This document shows, piece by piece, positions 33,222 through 42,800 of a DNA stretch of 64,000 nt. The stretch's first letter is position 1. Every line of letters starts with the position of its first letter. Source of the DNA: Planktothrix rubescens CCAP 1459/22 (GTDB lineage: Bacteria > Cyanobacteriota > Cyanobacteriia > Cyanobacteriales > Microcoleaceae); the NCBI GenBank assembly GCA_904830895.1, contig LR882958.1:3798001-3862000 (forward strand), written 5' to 3'. The translations under genes were made by a program, and so were the position numbers. The notes beneath the pieces were generated by a model. It was not told the DNA's origin. It did not search any database and saw nothing but the letters and a program-made list of their open reading frames with translations.

Positions 33222-35285
33222 ATGTCACCCCAAGTCTCTCAAGATCAAGCGACAACTAATCCTATCTCCAATGTCACCAAATTTTGGGCAAGTGTAAAGG
33301 CGATCGCGGCCCCCTATTGGTATCCGACTATGGCGGGGGGAAGAGCTTTTTCTGATGTGATTAAAGCTTGGGCAATGCTGATTTTATTAATCGGAGTAAT
33401 TCTAACCGTTGTGGGTTTAAATGCCTTCAATAGTTTTGTGAGTAATTATTTAGTTGATGTCATTATTGCCAAGGATGATTTTGATAAATTTGTAAAAACT
33501 TTGGTGGTTTTCGCGGTTGGACTGCTCTTGGTCACGCTTTTGGTGGGATTGCTTAAATTTCTCAGGAAAAGAATCGCCCTGGATTGGTATGAATGGCTCA
33601 ATAGCTGGATTCTCGCAAAATATTTCAGCGATCGCGCTTATTACAAAATTAATTTTAAATCCGATTTAGATAACCCAGATCAACGCCTATCCCAGGAAAT
33701 TGAGCCGATTACCAGTAACGCCCTCAGTTTTTTTACGGTTTGCCTAGAAAATGTCCTAGAGATGATCACTTTTTTAGTGATTCTCTGGTTAATTTCCCCT
33801 TTTGTTGCCATTCTTTTAGTCGTTTGGACAGTCCTCGGTAACGCCATTGCTATCTATCTAAACCAAGCCTTAAATAAAATTACCCAAGAAGAATTAGAAC
33901 TTAAAGCTAATTACAATTATGCTCTAACTCATGTTCGGACTCATGCAGAATCAATCGCTTTCTTTGATGGAGAAACCCAAGAATTAAGTATTATTCAGCG
34001 TAGATTTAATAATATTTTGAACAGTGCTAAACGTAAAATTGATTGGGAGAGAGGCACAGAAATATTTAATCGGGGCTATCAGGCGGCGATCCAAGTATTT
34101 ACCTTTGTCATTCTAGGGCCTTTGTATATGAATAGTGAGGGCATTAGCTTCGGACAGGTCGGGCAAGCCTGTTTAGCAGCTAATTTGTTTGCTAGTGCGC
34201 TAGGGGAATTAATCGGTGAATTTGGCACTTCGGGACGATTTAGCAGTTATGTTGAACGTCTATCGGAATTTTCTCAAGCCCTAGAAGAAGTCGTTAAACA
34301 ACCCGAAAATGTAAGCACGATTAAGACCATCGAAGAAAACCATTTTGCCTTTGAAAATGTGACTTTGCAAACTCCCGATTATGAACAGGTAATTGTTGAA
34401 AACCTTTCCCTTTCTGTTCAGCCTGGGCAAGGTCTATTGATTGTCGGGCCGAGTGGTCGGGGTAAAAGTTCCTTGCTTCGGGCGATCGCTGGTTTATGGA
34501 ATGCAGGAACAGGCCGATTAGTGCGTCCCCCCCTAGAAGAAGTATTATTTTTGCCCCAACGTCCCTACATAATATTAGGAACCTTGCGAGAACAGTTACT
34601 TTATCCCAATCGCAATCAAGAAAAAAGTGAGGCAGAATTAAGAGAAGTTTTACAACAAGTCAATCTCCAAAATCTGTTAAATCGAATCAATGGTTTTGAT
34701 ACAGAAGAGTCTTGGGAAAACATTTTATCTCTAGGAGAGCAACAACGTTTGGCTTTTGCCAGGGTATTAATTACCCGTCCCAGTTTTACTATCCTAGATG
34801 AAGCCACCAGTGCTTTGGACTTCAAAAATGAGGGGAATTTATATCAACAATTACAAAAAACTAACACAACTTTTATTAGTGTCGGACATCGGGAAAGTCT
34901 CTTTAACTATCATCAATGGGTTTTAGAACTCTCTGAGGATTCCCATTGGCAACTGCTCACAGTTCAGGACTATCGCCGACAAAAAGCTAAAGAAATTAGT
35001 AGTGTTCCTGGCGATAATTCCCAAGCTAGAGTCGAAAATTCACCTCATCAGCAAGCCGCAATGAAACCTCAAATTAATTCTTCCCAGGAACTCCTCCTTG
35101 AATCTCCAACGACAACAATCCTGACAGAAGAAGGACTTTCCCACGCACAAATGACGAAATTAAGCAACTATTCCGTCAGTAGTATTAGAAACCTAGCCAG
35201 TCGGGGAAAATCCATTACGGGAAATGATGGACTTACCTATCACTATGATAAAGACCCTAAAATCTTAAAATGGCTAAGGATTTAG
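33222..35285 (+). CDS. ABC exporter, SbmA/BacA-like membrane domain fused to ATPase (cyanopeptolin export)
   Basis: 687 residues. Several membrane segments occupy the first 350 residues (e.g. MLILLIGVILTVVGLNAF and FVVGLL-type stretches), followed by an ATPase with Walker A GPSGRGKS near 409, FLPQRPYIILGTLREQL, signature LSLGEQQRL near 503, Walker B FTILDEATSALD near 523 and switch GHR. This layout is the ABC_membrane_2 type found with cyanobacterial peptide clusters, and cyanopeptolin clusters are known to carry such a transporter. It probably exports the peptide. It is divergent from ociA. About 85 residues follow the ATPase and end in a segment (SITGNDGLTYHYDKD) also present in the second exporter. 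It is closely paralogous to the exporter at 61771-63807. Confidence 0.85.
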   Translation: MSPQVSQDQATTNPISNVTKFWASVKAIAAPYWYPTMAGGRAFSDVIKAWAMLILLIGVILTVVGLNAFNSFVSNYLVDVIIAKDDFDKFVKTLVVFAVGLLLVTLLVGLLKFLRKRIALDWYEWLNSWILAKYFSDRAYYKINFKSDLDNPDQRLSQEIEPITSNALSFFTVCLENVLEMITFLVILWLISPFVAILLVVWTVLGNAIAIYLNQALNKITQEELELKANYNYALTHVRTHAESIAFFDGETQELSIIQRRFNNILNSAKRKIDWERGTEIFNRGYQAAIQVFTFVILGPLYMNSEGISFGQVGQACLAANLFASALGELIGEFGTSGRFSSYVERLSEFSQALEEVVKQPENVSTIKTIEENHFAFENVTLQTPDYEQVIVENLSLSVQPGQGLLIVGPSGRGKSSLLRAIAGLWNAGTGRLVRPPLEEVLFLPQRPYIILGTLREQLLYPNRNQEKSEAELREVLQQVNLQNLLNRINGFDTEESWENILSLGEQQRLAFARVLITRPSFTILDEATSALDFKNEGNLYQQLQKTNTTFISVGHRESLFNYHQWVLELSEDSHWQLLTVQDYRRQKAKEISSVPGDNSQARVENSPHQQAAMKPQINSSQELLLESPTTTILTEEGLSHAQMTKLSNYSVSSIRNLASRGKSITGNDGLTYHYDKDPKILKWLRI

Positions 35286-35342
35286 CCGATACAGGGATAG
35301 TTAAAAACAACGTCAAACCATCACATTAATTTAGGAGCAAAA

Positions 35343-35489
35343 ATGACTCTAACTTTAGTTAACGAAAAAGAATTAAGCTGTTACGCATTTAAACTTGATA
35401 ACCTAGCGAGCGAGGACGCTCGCACTACAAGGGTTTTACGATTTCCGAATCACCAATTTAGGTGCTTAACAGCTTATTACAGGAAATAG
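35343..35489 (+). pseudogene. Truncated remnant of the gene that follows the exporter
   Basis: An ATG with a TTAGGAG ribosome site opens a 48-codon frame beginning MTLTLVNEKEL, which resembles MTIALVNEQNL at 63855, the gene following the second exporter. After about 11 codons the similarity ends. The frame continues through a dispersed palindrome (encoding LASEDARTT) and into the opposite-strand nuclease remnant. Best read as the 5' stub of a gene lost by recombination. Expression of a 48-residue peptide cannot be excluded. Confidence 0.6.
35406..35423. repeat. Dispersed cyanobacterial palindrome
   Basis: GCGAGCG-AGGA-CGCTCGC, a 7-bp perfect stem with a 4-nt loop, followed by CACTACAAGG. It is a common interspersed repeat in filamentous cyanobacteria and marks the breakpoint of the truncated gene at 35343. 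Confidence 0.7.
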
Positions 35490-35664
35490 TTCTTTCCTCC
35501 TCAAATTGTTGAATTTTAAAATCTAAACTTTCTTGTAAAGGATTAGGTAAAGTCATCATTCTGTCAATAATTTGAAACAGCTTGATAATCTTTTCTCTCG
35601 TTAAGCCCCGATCATACAACCCTCGAATTAAAGACCACTTCCAAGTTCTACGGCGGAGAGGATG
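35458..35664 (-). pseudogene. C-terminal remnant of an Rpn-type nuclease/putative transposase
   Basis: The minus strand is open from a TGA at 35667 to the TAA at 35458-35460 but has no suitable start. The translation (RTWKWSLIRGLYDRGLTREK, then IDRMMTLP and FEEERTI) matches the C-terminal pattern of cyanobacterial Rpn/DUF4351-type proteins, which carry a PD-(D/E)XK nuclease at the missing N-terminus. Only about 69 codons remain, so it is a fragment. With 35343-35489 it fills most of the 393-bp gap 35286-35678. Confidence 0.6.
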
Positions 35665-35678
35665 TCAACAGAAAAGTA

Positions 35679-37388
35679 TTAATCAAGATTGGCAGTAATT
35701 TTTCCTTTAATAGCTGAAATTGCGACAGTTCTAGGGGAAGCCAAATAATTTTTAGCGGTAGGGTCGCCACTACGTCCTTTAAAATTACGATTGGTGGCAT
35801 AGACTCCCGTTTCTTCCTTGTCTAATACTCCCTTTCCTGAATTAATACAAGCTCCACAACCAGATTTGAGCAGTTGCGCCCCAGATTCTTCAAAAATAGC
35901 AAGATAGCCCAATTCTTCGGCTTTTTGACGTACCTCCATTGAAGCTGGCACTACGAATAAATCTACCCCCTGGGCAACCTGACGATCTTTTAAGACAGCC
36001 GCCGCTTGGGCGAGATCGTAGAGTTTTCCGCCAGTACAAGAGCCGATGAAGGCTTTGGTGATGGGAACATCTTCTAATTGACTAATGTTAACTACCTGAT
36101 CTGGTTTAGGGGGACGGGCAACCTGGGGTTCCAAATGGCTCAGATCGAATTTATAAACAGCTTCATACTCGGCATCGGGGTCAGCGATCGCGTATTCAAA
36201 CCCAATTGGTGTGCGACTGGTAACATAATGGTTTGTCACCTCATCCGCCGCAATTAAACCACACATAGCACCACATTCAATGGCCATATTAGCCAAGGTC
36301 AGGCGTTCATCTAAGGGCAATTGTTCAATGATAGAGCCACGAAATTCCATAACTTTACTGGTGGCTCCCCCACAGCCCAATTTGCCTAGAATAAACAAGA
36401 TAATATCCTTGGCACTAATCTGAGGAGGAAGGGTTCCCGATAACTCAAACACCAGGGTTGGCGGGACTCGTATCCACATATCCCCCATTGCAAAAATATT
36501 GGCCATGTCTGTGGTTCCTACCCCTGTGGAAAAGGCTCCTAAAGCTCCATAGGTACAGGTATGGGAGTCCGTTCCTGCAATGATCATTCCAGGGCGAATA
36601 AATCCTTTTTCTGGCAACAAAACATGACAGATACCAGCCGCTTCCCCTGGGGAAACCAGATCAAATAGATGACAGCCTTGAGCTTGGGCAAATTTGACCA
36701 TCTGCTCATACATAACCGGGGCTTTGTTATCAAGGCGAATGTCATTAATTTGGATAAAGTGATCAGCGACTAATACCACCCGTTGCGGATCCCATAATTG
36801 GGCGGTTTTTCCATAATTGTCATAAAATACCTTCGCGACCGAACTAGCCACCGCGTCATGGGATAAAGCCAGATCAATCTTGGCAAACACCCCTTCCCCT
36901 GGTTTCACATAATCATTGCCCGAAGCTTTTGCTAACATCTTTTCCACCCTGGTCATGGGACGGGCAGGGGTGACACTAGGCGGAATTTTAACCTCTCCTT
37001 GACGACGCTTTTGATTAAAGGCCATTAATCCCCCAGCAGTGGCGATCGCTTCTACCACAGGGTTTTGTTCCGTCTCCCCAATAATTTCTAAGGGGAGTCC
37101 AATATTAATACTATTGCGATAGAAAATTTCGGCGAACGATCGCGCTTTAACTTTTTTGATGCCAGCCGCTTTTAGGGCAATGGGGGCAATTTCTCGACTT
37201 GATCCACAGCCAAAATTATTCCCTGCTTCGATCTCATCATATTGTAGTAGTTCTCCCACGCCAATGATGTGTTCTAAAGCATATTGTTTTAAGTGGTCTG
37301 GATCATCATTAGTCCCTCTTTTAGCGGGAATAATATCGTCAGTATTAATATCATTTCCCAGGTACAGGATTTTGTTAGCATCAGTCAT
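35679..37388 (-). CDS. hphCD: Fused aconitase-type isomerase for homotyrosine/homophenylalanine
   Basis: 569 residues. The N-terminal 170 are the small (LeuD-like) subunit with [15 protein letters not shown] and [10 protein letters not shown]. The rest is the large (LeuC-like) subunit with [23 protein letters not shown] and [10 protein letters not shown], the cysteines that hold the 4Fe-4S cluster. It isomerises the benzylmalate-type intermediate in the chain-extension pathway from (4-hydroxy)phenylpyruvate to Hty/Hph. In primary leucine synthesis the two subunits are separate genes, so the small-then-large fusion, plus location beside an anabaenopeptin cluster, favours HphCD over LeuCD. It lies 12 bp after hphB, with a GGAG site. 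Confidence 0.85.
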   Translation of the reverse strand: MTDANKILYLGNDINTDDIIPAKRGTNDDPDHLKQYALEHIIGVGELLQYDEIEAGNNFGCGSSREIAPIALKAAGIKKVKARSFAEIFYRNSINIGLPLEIIGETEQNPVVEAIATAGGLMAFNQKRRQGEVKIPPSVTPARPMTRVEKMLAKASGNDYVKPGEGVFAKIDLALSHDAVASSVAKVFYDNYGKTAQLWDPQRVVLVADHFIQINDIRLDNKAPVMYEQMVKFAQAQGCHLFDLVSPGEAAGICHVLLPEKGFIRPGMIIAGTDSHTCTYGALGAFSTGVGTTDMANIFAMGDMWIRVPPTLVFELSGTLPPQISAKDIILFILGKLGCGGATSKVMEFRGSIIEQLPLDERLTLANMAIECGAMCGLIAADEVTNHYVTSRTPIGFEYAIADPDAEYEAVYKFDLSHLEPQVARPPKPDQVVNISQLEDVPITKAFIGSCTGGKLYDLAQAAAVLKDRQVAQGVDLFVVPASMEVRQKAEELGYLAIFEESGAQLLKSGCGACINSGKGVLDKEETGVYATNRNFKGRSGDPTAKNYLASPRTVAISAIKGKITANLD

Positions 37389-37400
37389 GGATTAAACTCC

Positions 37401-38465
37401 TTATTCAGTAGGTTGTTCAAGGGAAATTTCTTCAAGGAATAGGTCAACGAGGGTAGCCGTATTGACCAAAGTTTCGTGGTTTTGAGGGAACAAATCGGCG
37501 GTGCGGTATCCTTTGCCTAACAGTCGCTCCTGGGCCTTGAGAATCCGTTGGGCTGCCTTGATTTCTCCCCATTGTTGTAGCATCAAAACACAACCCGCTA
37601 GAGTACCCAGGGGGTTGGCAATGCCCTTGCCAGCAATATCTGGGGCAGTTCCATGAATGGCTTCATACATCCCCAAACCCTGGTTATTGAGACTGGCCGA
37701 TCCCAATAATCCAATTGAACCTACCAACGCTCCACCAATATCACTGAGAATGTCCCCAAACATATTCCCTGCCAAAATCACATCAAATTGTTGGGGATTG
37801 AGAACCAGTTGCATGGCTAAGTTATCAACGAGCATTGGGGACACCACCACATCAGGAAAATTGGTAGCTTCCTCTTGTACCAATCGAGTCCAAGGAATCT
37901 GAGGTAGGGCATTTTCTTTGTGGGCAACGGTAAGTAAACCTCGACGTTCCTGGGCTTTTTGGAGGGCTACCTTTGCAATACGACGAATTTCCTGATCGTA
38001 ATACCACATGGTGTGATAGCCGTAGGCTCCCTTTTCATCCGTACCCCGACCTGCTGGGCCAAAATAGATGCCACTGACCAATTCTCGAACGATTAAAATA
38101 TCGAGGGCTTGCACTTTCTCCGGTCGCAGACTAGATGTATGCAGTAAACTTGGGCAACTGCGAATGGGTCGCAGATTAATAAAAAAGTCGAAGTGCCTCC
38201 GTAGTTCCAGAAGTCCCCCTTGACTTACTGCGCCAAAGACAATGCCATCAGACCCTTCACACTGTTGGATAGTTTCTGGGGGAAAAGCACTACCTAATTT
38301 TTCTAAGGCCATTCCACCGAGCAAGCCATAGTTTATCGTTAAGGCAAATCCCTCAAGTTGGGCAACTTGGCGCAGAATGGTTAAAGACGCTTCGACGACT
38401 TCAGGGCCAATACCTTCTCCTGGGATGGCGACGATACGATAGGATGATTTACTCAAAGGTTCCAT
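37401..38465 (-). CDS. hphB: 3-isopropylmalate-dehydrogenase-like enzyme for homotyrosine/homophenylalanine
   Basis: 354 residues of the LeuB/isocitrate dehydrogenase fold. Visible are the N-terminal GEGIGPEVVEASL, VRELVSGIYFG, the metal/substrate block AGNMFGDILSDIGGAL and the cofactor loop HGTAPDIAGKGIANPLG. It oxidatively decarboxylates the isomerised intermediate to the 2-oxo acid one carbon longer than the input, before transamination to Hty/Hph. It overlaps hphA by 17 bp and precedes hphCD. No aminotransferase lies in the window; a general one would be needed. Primary LeuB is the alternative, rejected because of context. Confidence 0.83.
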   Translation of the reverse strand: MEPLSKSSYRIVAIPGEGIGPEVVEASLTILRQVAQLEGFALTINYGLLGGMALEKLGSAFPPETIQQCEGSDGIVFGAVSQGGLLELRRHFDFFINLRPIRSCPSLLHTSSLRPEKVQALDILIVRELVSGIYFGPAGRGTDEKGAYGYHTMWYYDQEIRRIAKVALQKAQERRGLLTVAHKENALPQIPWTRLVQEEATNFPDVVVSPMLVDNLAMQLVLNPQQFDVILAGNMFGDILSDIGGALVGSIGLLGSASLNNQGLGMYEAIHGTAPDIAGKGIANPLGTLAGCVLMLQQWGEIKAAQRILKAQERLLGKGYRTADLFPQNHETLVNTATLVDLFLEEISLEQPTE

Positions 38466-39627
38466 TTTTCCATAACTCCACTACCTCTTCGGCGGTAAAA
38501 TACCGTTCTTGTTCTACAGCCAAGGTTTTGATCACAGAGCGCATTTTCTCGTATTGTTCCTTGGGTTGGGGATGATTGAGTTCTTTTTCAAATAAATAAC
38601 GGAAATTGCTCGCACCACTCCATTTTCCAAAGAGAATCTCAATCGTGTTGTGGGGTAAGACAGCATAACTTTTAGGATCGCTGAACAAAGACTTAACATG
38701 AATGCCAGATTCATGGCGTTGTGCTTGTTGGGAGTAAGGAGCGGCGGGACGAATGCCTTTTTGTTCCATATAATCCAGAACTGGGGCGATCGCGTCATAG
38801 TTAATGCCTTCGACTTCAATGCCAAAGCGAACTTTTAAGCCGTTTAATACCTGTTCAATGGCAACATTCCCAGAACGCTCACCAATGCCGCCAAAGGTTC
38901 CCGACACGATGGTCGCGCCTGCCATCACTGATTGGAGGGTATTTTCTAAAGCTAGGCCTAAATCATTATGGTAGTGTACTCCTAGATTGACCCCTGTGGT
39001 ACTTTGCAAGAGATCGTTAACCCAAATATAACTTTTTTCGGGACTGAGAACCCCAACGGTATCAGAGAGGTAAAAGTCTTCAACATAAGGACTGAAGGTA
39101 CGCAAGCACTCAACCAAAAAGTCAAAATCGGCCCTTGAGGCATCCTCGATCGCAAATTTTACCCTTAATCCTGCTTCTTGAGTTGCATAGCGTAAATGGT
39201 TAACAATTTCATCAATGGCATTTTCACGGATTCGGTTAATAATGTGGGCAGGAATGTGATCATCAATGGTCTTTCCTTGAAACTCTTTCATCTGAGAGAT
39301 TTCCCGATCGCGTAGAAAAAGTAAGCGATCAGAGAGTCCTTTAAAAAGTACGATCTGACCAAGATCACAGTCTTTAGCTATATTTATAAAGTCCTTTTTG
39401 ATCGGGGTGGCAGCCACAATTTGATGCTTTAATCCTTGCGCTACTAAGGTTTTGACTAATTTTGTTTCGTCATCACAAACACAAGGCATTATTTCGATCT
39501 CAGACACCCCTGTTTGGGCAATTAAATGAGCAAATTCCTGTTTCATTTCATAGGGAAAGAACAATCCAGCTTGTTGTTCCCCATCTCGTAGGGTCGTATC
39601 TGAAATTTTAATAGGAAGAGTTTGCAT
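38449..39627 (-). CDS. hphA: Isopropylmalate/homocitrate-synthase-like enzyme for homotyrosine/homophenylalanine
   Basis: 392 residues of the DRE-TIM metallolyase family: DTTLRDGEQQAG near 12, LSDTVGVLSPE in the middle and HYHNDLGLALENT with metal-binding His residues. It condenses acetyl-CoA with an aromatic 2-oxo acid, the first step of Hty/Hph synthesis. It is shorter than typical LeuA (about 510-540 residues) because the C-terminal leucine feedback domain is missing, which fits a secondary-metabolism enzyme. GAGGAAAAA precedes the ATG. It is divergent from apnA with a shared promoter region. Confidence 0.87.
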   Translation of the reverse strand: MQTLPIKISDTTLRDGEQQAGLFFPYEMKQEFAHLIAQTGVSEIEIMPCVCDDETKLVKTLVAQGLKHQIVAATPIKKDFINIAKDCDLGQIVLFKGLSDRLLFLRDREISQMKEFQGKTIDDHIPAHIINRIRENAIDEIVNHLRYATQEAGLRVKFAIEDASRADFDFLVECLRTFSPYVEDFYLSDTVGVLSPEKSYIWVNDLLQSTTGVNLGVHYHNDLGLALENTLQSVMAGATIVSGTFGGIGERSGNVAIEQVLNGLKVRFGIEVEGINYDAIAPVLDYMEQKGIRPAAPYSQQAQRHESGIHVKSLFSDPKSYAVLPHNTIEILFGKWSGASNFRYLFEKELNHPQPKEQYEKMRSVIKTLAVEQERYFTAEEVVELWKNGTFE

Positions 39628-39688
39628 TTTTTCCTCTAGTTCATTACAATTACCACAGATGCTTGCCGATAAGTCGATTGACTTACGG

Positions 39689-39708
39689 CATTGATGTTAC
39701 TATCAATG
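39689..39708. promoter_or_regulatory. Operator-like inverted repeat over the hphA -10 box
   Basis: CATTGAT-N6-ATCAATG, a perfect 7-bp dyad that encloses the hphA -10. A dimeric regulator binding here would block hphA and lie just upstream of the apnA -35. No regulator gene is in the window. Confidence 0.45.
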
Positions 39709-39722
39709 TTGAATGTTGACAA
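39694..39722 (-). promoter_or_regulatory. hphA: Putative hphA promoter
   Basis: On the minus strand TTGTCA (39722-39717), a 17-bp spacer and TAACAT (39699-39694) lie about 67 bp before the hphA start. The -35 box shares bases with the apnA -35 on the other strand. Confidence 0.55.
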
Positions 39723-39744
39723 TTGAGGTTGATAAGAGTAGATT
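39716..39744 (+). promoter_or_regulatory. apnA: Putative apnA promoter
   Basis: TTGACA (39716-39721), a 17-bp spacer and TAGATT (39739-39744) give a leader of about 127 nt before apnA. The -35 overlaps the hphA -35 on the opposite strand, so the two promoters cannot easily be occupied at once. Confidence 0.55.
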
Positions 39745-39758
39745 TATCTGAGGCTTTT

Positions 39759-39776
39759 GTTACCCCGTCAGGTAAC
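39759..39776 (+). promoter_or_regulatory. Leader hairpin in the apnA 5' UTR
   Basis: GTTACC-CCGTCA-GGTAAC, a 6-bp stem near the predicted transcript start, followed by GACTTTTTAA. It could be a weak attenuator or an mRNA-stabilising hairpin. The stem is short. Confidence 0.35.
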
Positions 39777-39877
39777 GACTTTTTAAGCGATCGCCTTTTA
39801 ACCTGGCCCCCTTTGTGTAATTATTGTTTAAGCTCCTGTGGACTTCTAGTTCATGACTTCTCTAAGGATTTTCCTCC

Positions 39878-42800
39878 ATGTTCAAGCAATCTATCCACCA
39901 GTTATTTGAAACCCAAGTTGAACGCACACCAGAAGCAGTGGCCGTCCTTTCAGAACAAGGGCAATTGACCTATGAGGAATTAAATACTAAAGCGAATCAA
40001 CTAGCCCATTATTTGCGAACCCTGGGGGTTAAGTCCGAGACATTGGTGGGAGTTTGTGTTGATCGCTCCCTAGAGATGGTCATTGGCTTATTGGCTATTC
40101 TCAAGGCGGGGGGAGCCTATGTGCCGCTCGATCCAACTTATCCCAGGGAAAGATTGACCTACATGGTGCAGGATGCTCAAATATCCGTGTTGGTCACGCA
40201 AACGCAATGGTCTAACTTAATTTCCGACTATCAAGGACAGGTGATTTGCTTAGATAGTCAATGGGCAAAAATTGCCAGTTATAGTCAAGAAAATCTGGTT
40301 AATACGGTAAATCCTGAGAATTTAGCCTATGTCATCTATACATCGGGATCAACGGGAAAACCCAAGGGGGTAATGATTGAACACCAATCCTTGGTAAACT
40401 TCACTAAACTAGCGATCGCCCAATATCAGATCACGACAAGCGATCGCACTCTTCAATTTGTCTCTATCAGTTTTGATGTGGCCGCAGAGGAAATCTATGT
40501 TACTCTTTGTTCTGGTGCTACCTTAATCTTACGAACTGAAGAAATGATCAGTTCTATTCCTTCATTTGTTCAAAAATCCCAAGATTGGCAAATAACTGTT
40601 TGGAGCTTACCCACCGCTTACTGGCATTTATTAGTCAATGAATTAGTTAAGAGTAAAATAGCATTACCAGACAGCTTGCGATTAGTCATTATCGGCGGAG
40701 AAAGAGTTCAACCAGAATTGGTGAGAATGTGGTTTAAAAATGTAGGAAATTTTCCTGAATTAATTAATGTTTATGGCCCTACGGAAGGGACAATTGCGGT
40801 AAGCCTTTGTCGCCTATCACAACTAACAGAAAGTCAACGCAACAGGACAGAAATTCCTATTGGAAAGAGTTTAGGAGAAAATATTTCAGTTTATGTTTTA
40901 GATGAAACCTTAAAAACCGTTCCTCCTGAAACACCAGGAGAAATTTATATCGGGGGTACTGCGCTTGCCAGGGGTTATTTGAATCGTCCAGAATTAACTG
41001 CTCAAAAATTTATTCAAGATCCCTTTAGCCCCTCAGAAAGATTATATAAAACCGGAGATTTAGGCAGATATTTAGCCGACGGTAATTTAGAGTATTTAGG
41101 AAGAGTCGATCATCAAGTTAAAATCAACGGTTTTAGAGTTGAATTAGGAGAAATTGAAACCGTTTTACTTCAACATCATCAAGTCGCTCAAGCCGTTGTT
41201 ATTGATCGAGAAGATCCTCTGGGAAATAAAAGATTAGTTGCTTATCTTGTTCCCCATTCAACCGAGGAAAATTTAACCGTAACTCTGCAACAATTTTTGA
41301 AGAATAAGCTTCCGAGCTATATGATTCCTGCGACTTTTGTTGTATTAAATGAGTTGCCCCTTAGTCCCAATGGAAAAATTGATCGTAAAGCTTTACCCAT
41401 ACCAGACTATGACGGAAACGAGCGTCAAACCCCCTTTATTGCCCCTCGTAATCACCAAGAAGAAAAATTAGCAAATATTTGGCATCAGGTATTTGGATTA
41501 GAAAAAATTGGAGTCAATGACAACTTTTTTCACTTGGGGGGACATTCCCTCATTGCCACACAAATTTTATCTCGAATACGGGATATTTTTGAGATTGAAG
41601 TTTCCTTTAAAAAATTGTTGGAGAATCCCACAATTGGAGATTTAAGTCAAACAATTACAGAGCAACAGCAAGATAAAAAAACAACTAGCTTTAAAACAAT
41701 CAAGCCTATTGCACGGGACGGTTATTTGCCTGTTTCTTTTGCTCAAGAAAGGGTTTATTTTATTGAACAATTAGCCCCCTCGATCACAGCCTATCAATTT
41801 CAAGAAAGTTTACGCATTAAAGGCTTTTTAGATGTATCTATTTTAGAAAAAAGTATCAGTGAAATTCTACGTCGTCATGAAATATTCCGCACCACATTTC
41901 CCTCTGTAGCGGGGAAACTGGTACAAGTCATTCATCCACCCGAACCCGTTACAATACCCATTATTGACTTACAAAATATTTCCAAAGATAAACAGCAAGA
42001 AGAGGTTCAAAAACTGACTGAGCAGGCAATCCACAAACCCTTTGATATTAGTCAATTACCGTTAATACATTGGACATTGTTAAAATTAAATGAGCAAGAA
42101 TGGGTGTTAATTCATGTGGAACATCACATGGTACATGATGGCTGGTCATTTAATTTATTTTTAAAGGAATTAGTCACCCTTTATCAAGCATTTTCTCAAG
42201 GAAAACCTTCTCCATTAAGTGAACCTTCCTTACAGTTTGTGGACTTTGCTCATTGGCAGCGAGAATGGACGAAAACAGAGGAAGCAACAACACAACTCAA
42301 CTATTGGCATCAAAAATTAGCGGGTATTCCTCCTCTATTGGAATTACCCTATGATCGTCCTCGGCCAACCGAGCAAACCTATGGGGGCGGAAGGGTACGG
42401 GTGGATCTTCCCTTAGATATTTGCCAACTCCTGAGAAGCCTGGGTCGTCAAGAGGGGGTAACGCTCTTCATGAGTATGTTTGCAGTCTTTGTCGCACAGA
42501 TTTATCGCTATACAGGCCAAGAAGACATCTGTGTGGGTTCTGGAGTGGCTAACCGACGGTTGCGGGAGACAGAGGGACTTATTGGCATGATTGTCAATAA
42601 TATCGTGCTTCGTACTGATGTTTCGGGAAATCCTACCTTTAAACAACTGTTAGAGCAAGTACGTCAAGTTACCCTGGAAGGCTATGCTAATGAAGACTTA
42701 CCTTTTGATAAAGTTGTCGAAGTGTTAAAACCCGTTCGTCACTTAAGTTATAACCCCTTATTTCAGGTAATGTTTAGTTTCCATGATGCTCAATTGCCTG

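Noticed and set aside
35655-35670. IS200/IS605 right-end-like sequence (GAGAGGATGTCAAC)
   Set aside because: No tnpA/tnpB homology or guide-RNA-like structure nearby; too short to support.
35679-39627. Primary leucine operon leuA-leuB-leuCD
   Set aside because: The synthase lacks the leucine regulatory domain, the isomerase subunits are fused small-then-large, and the operon is divergent from apnA whose pathway needs Hty. This fits hphA-hphB-hphCD better.
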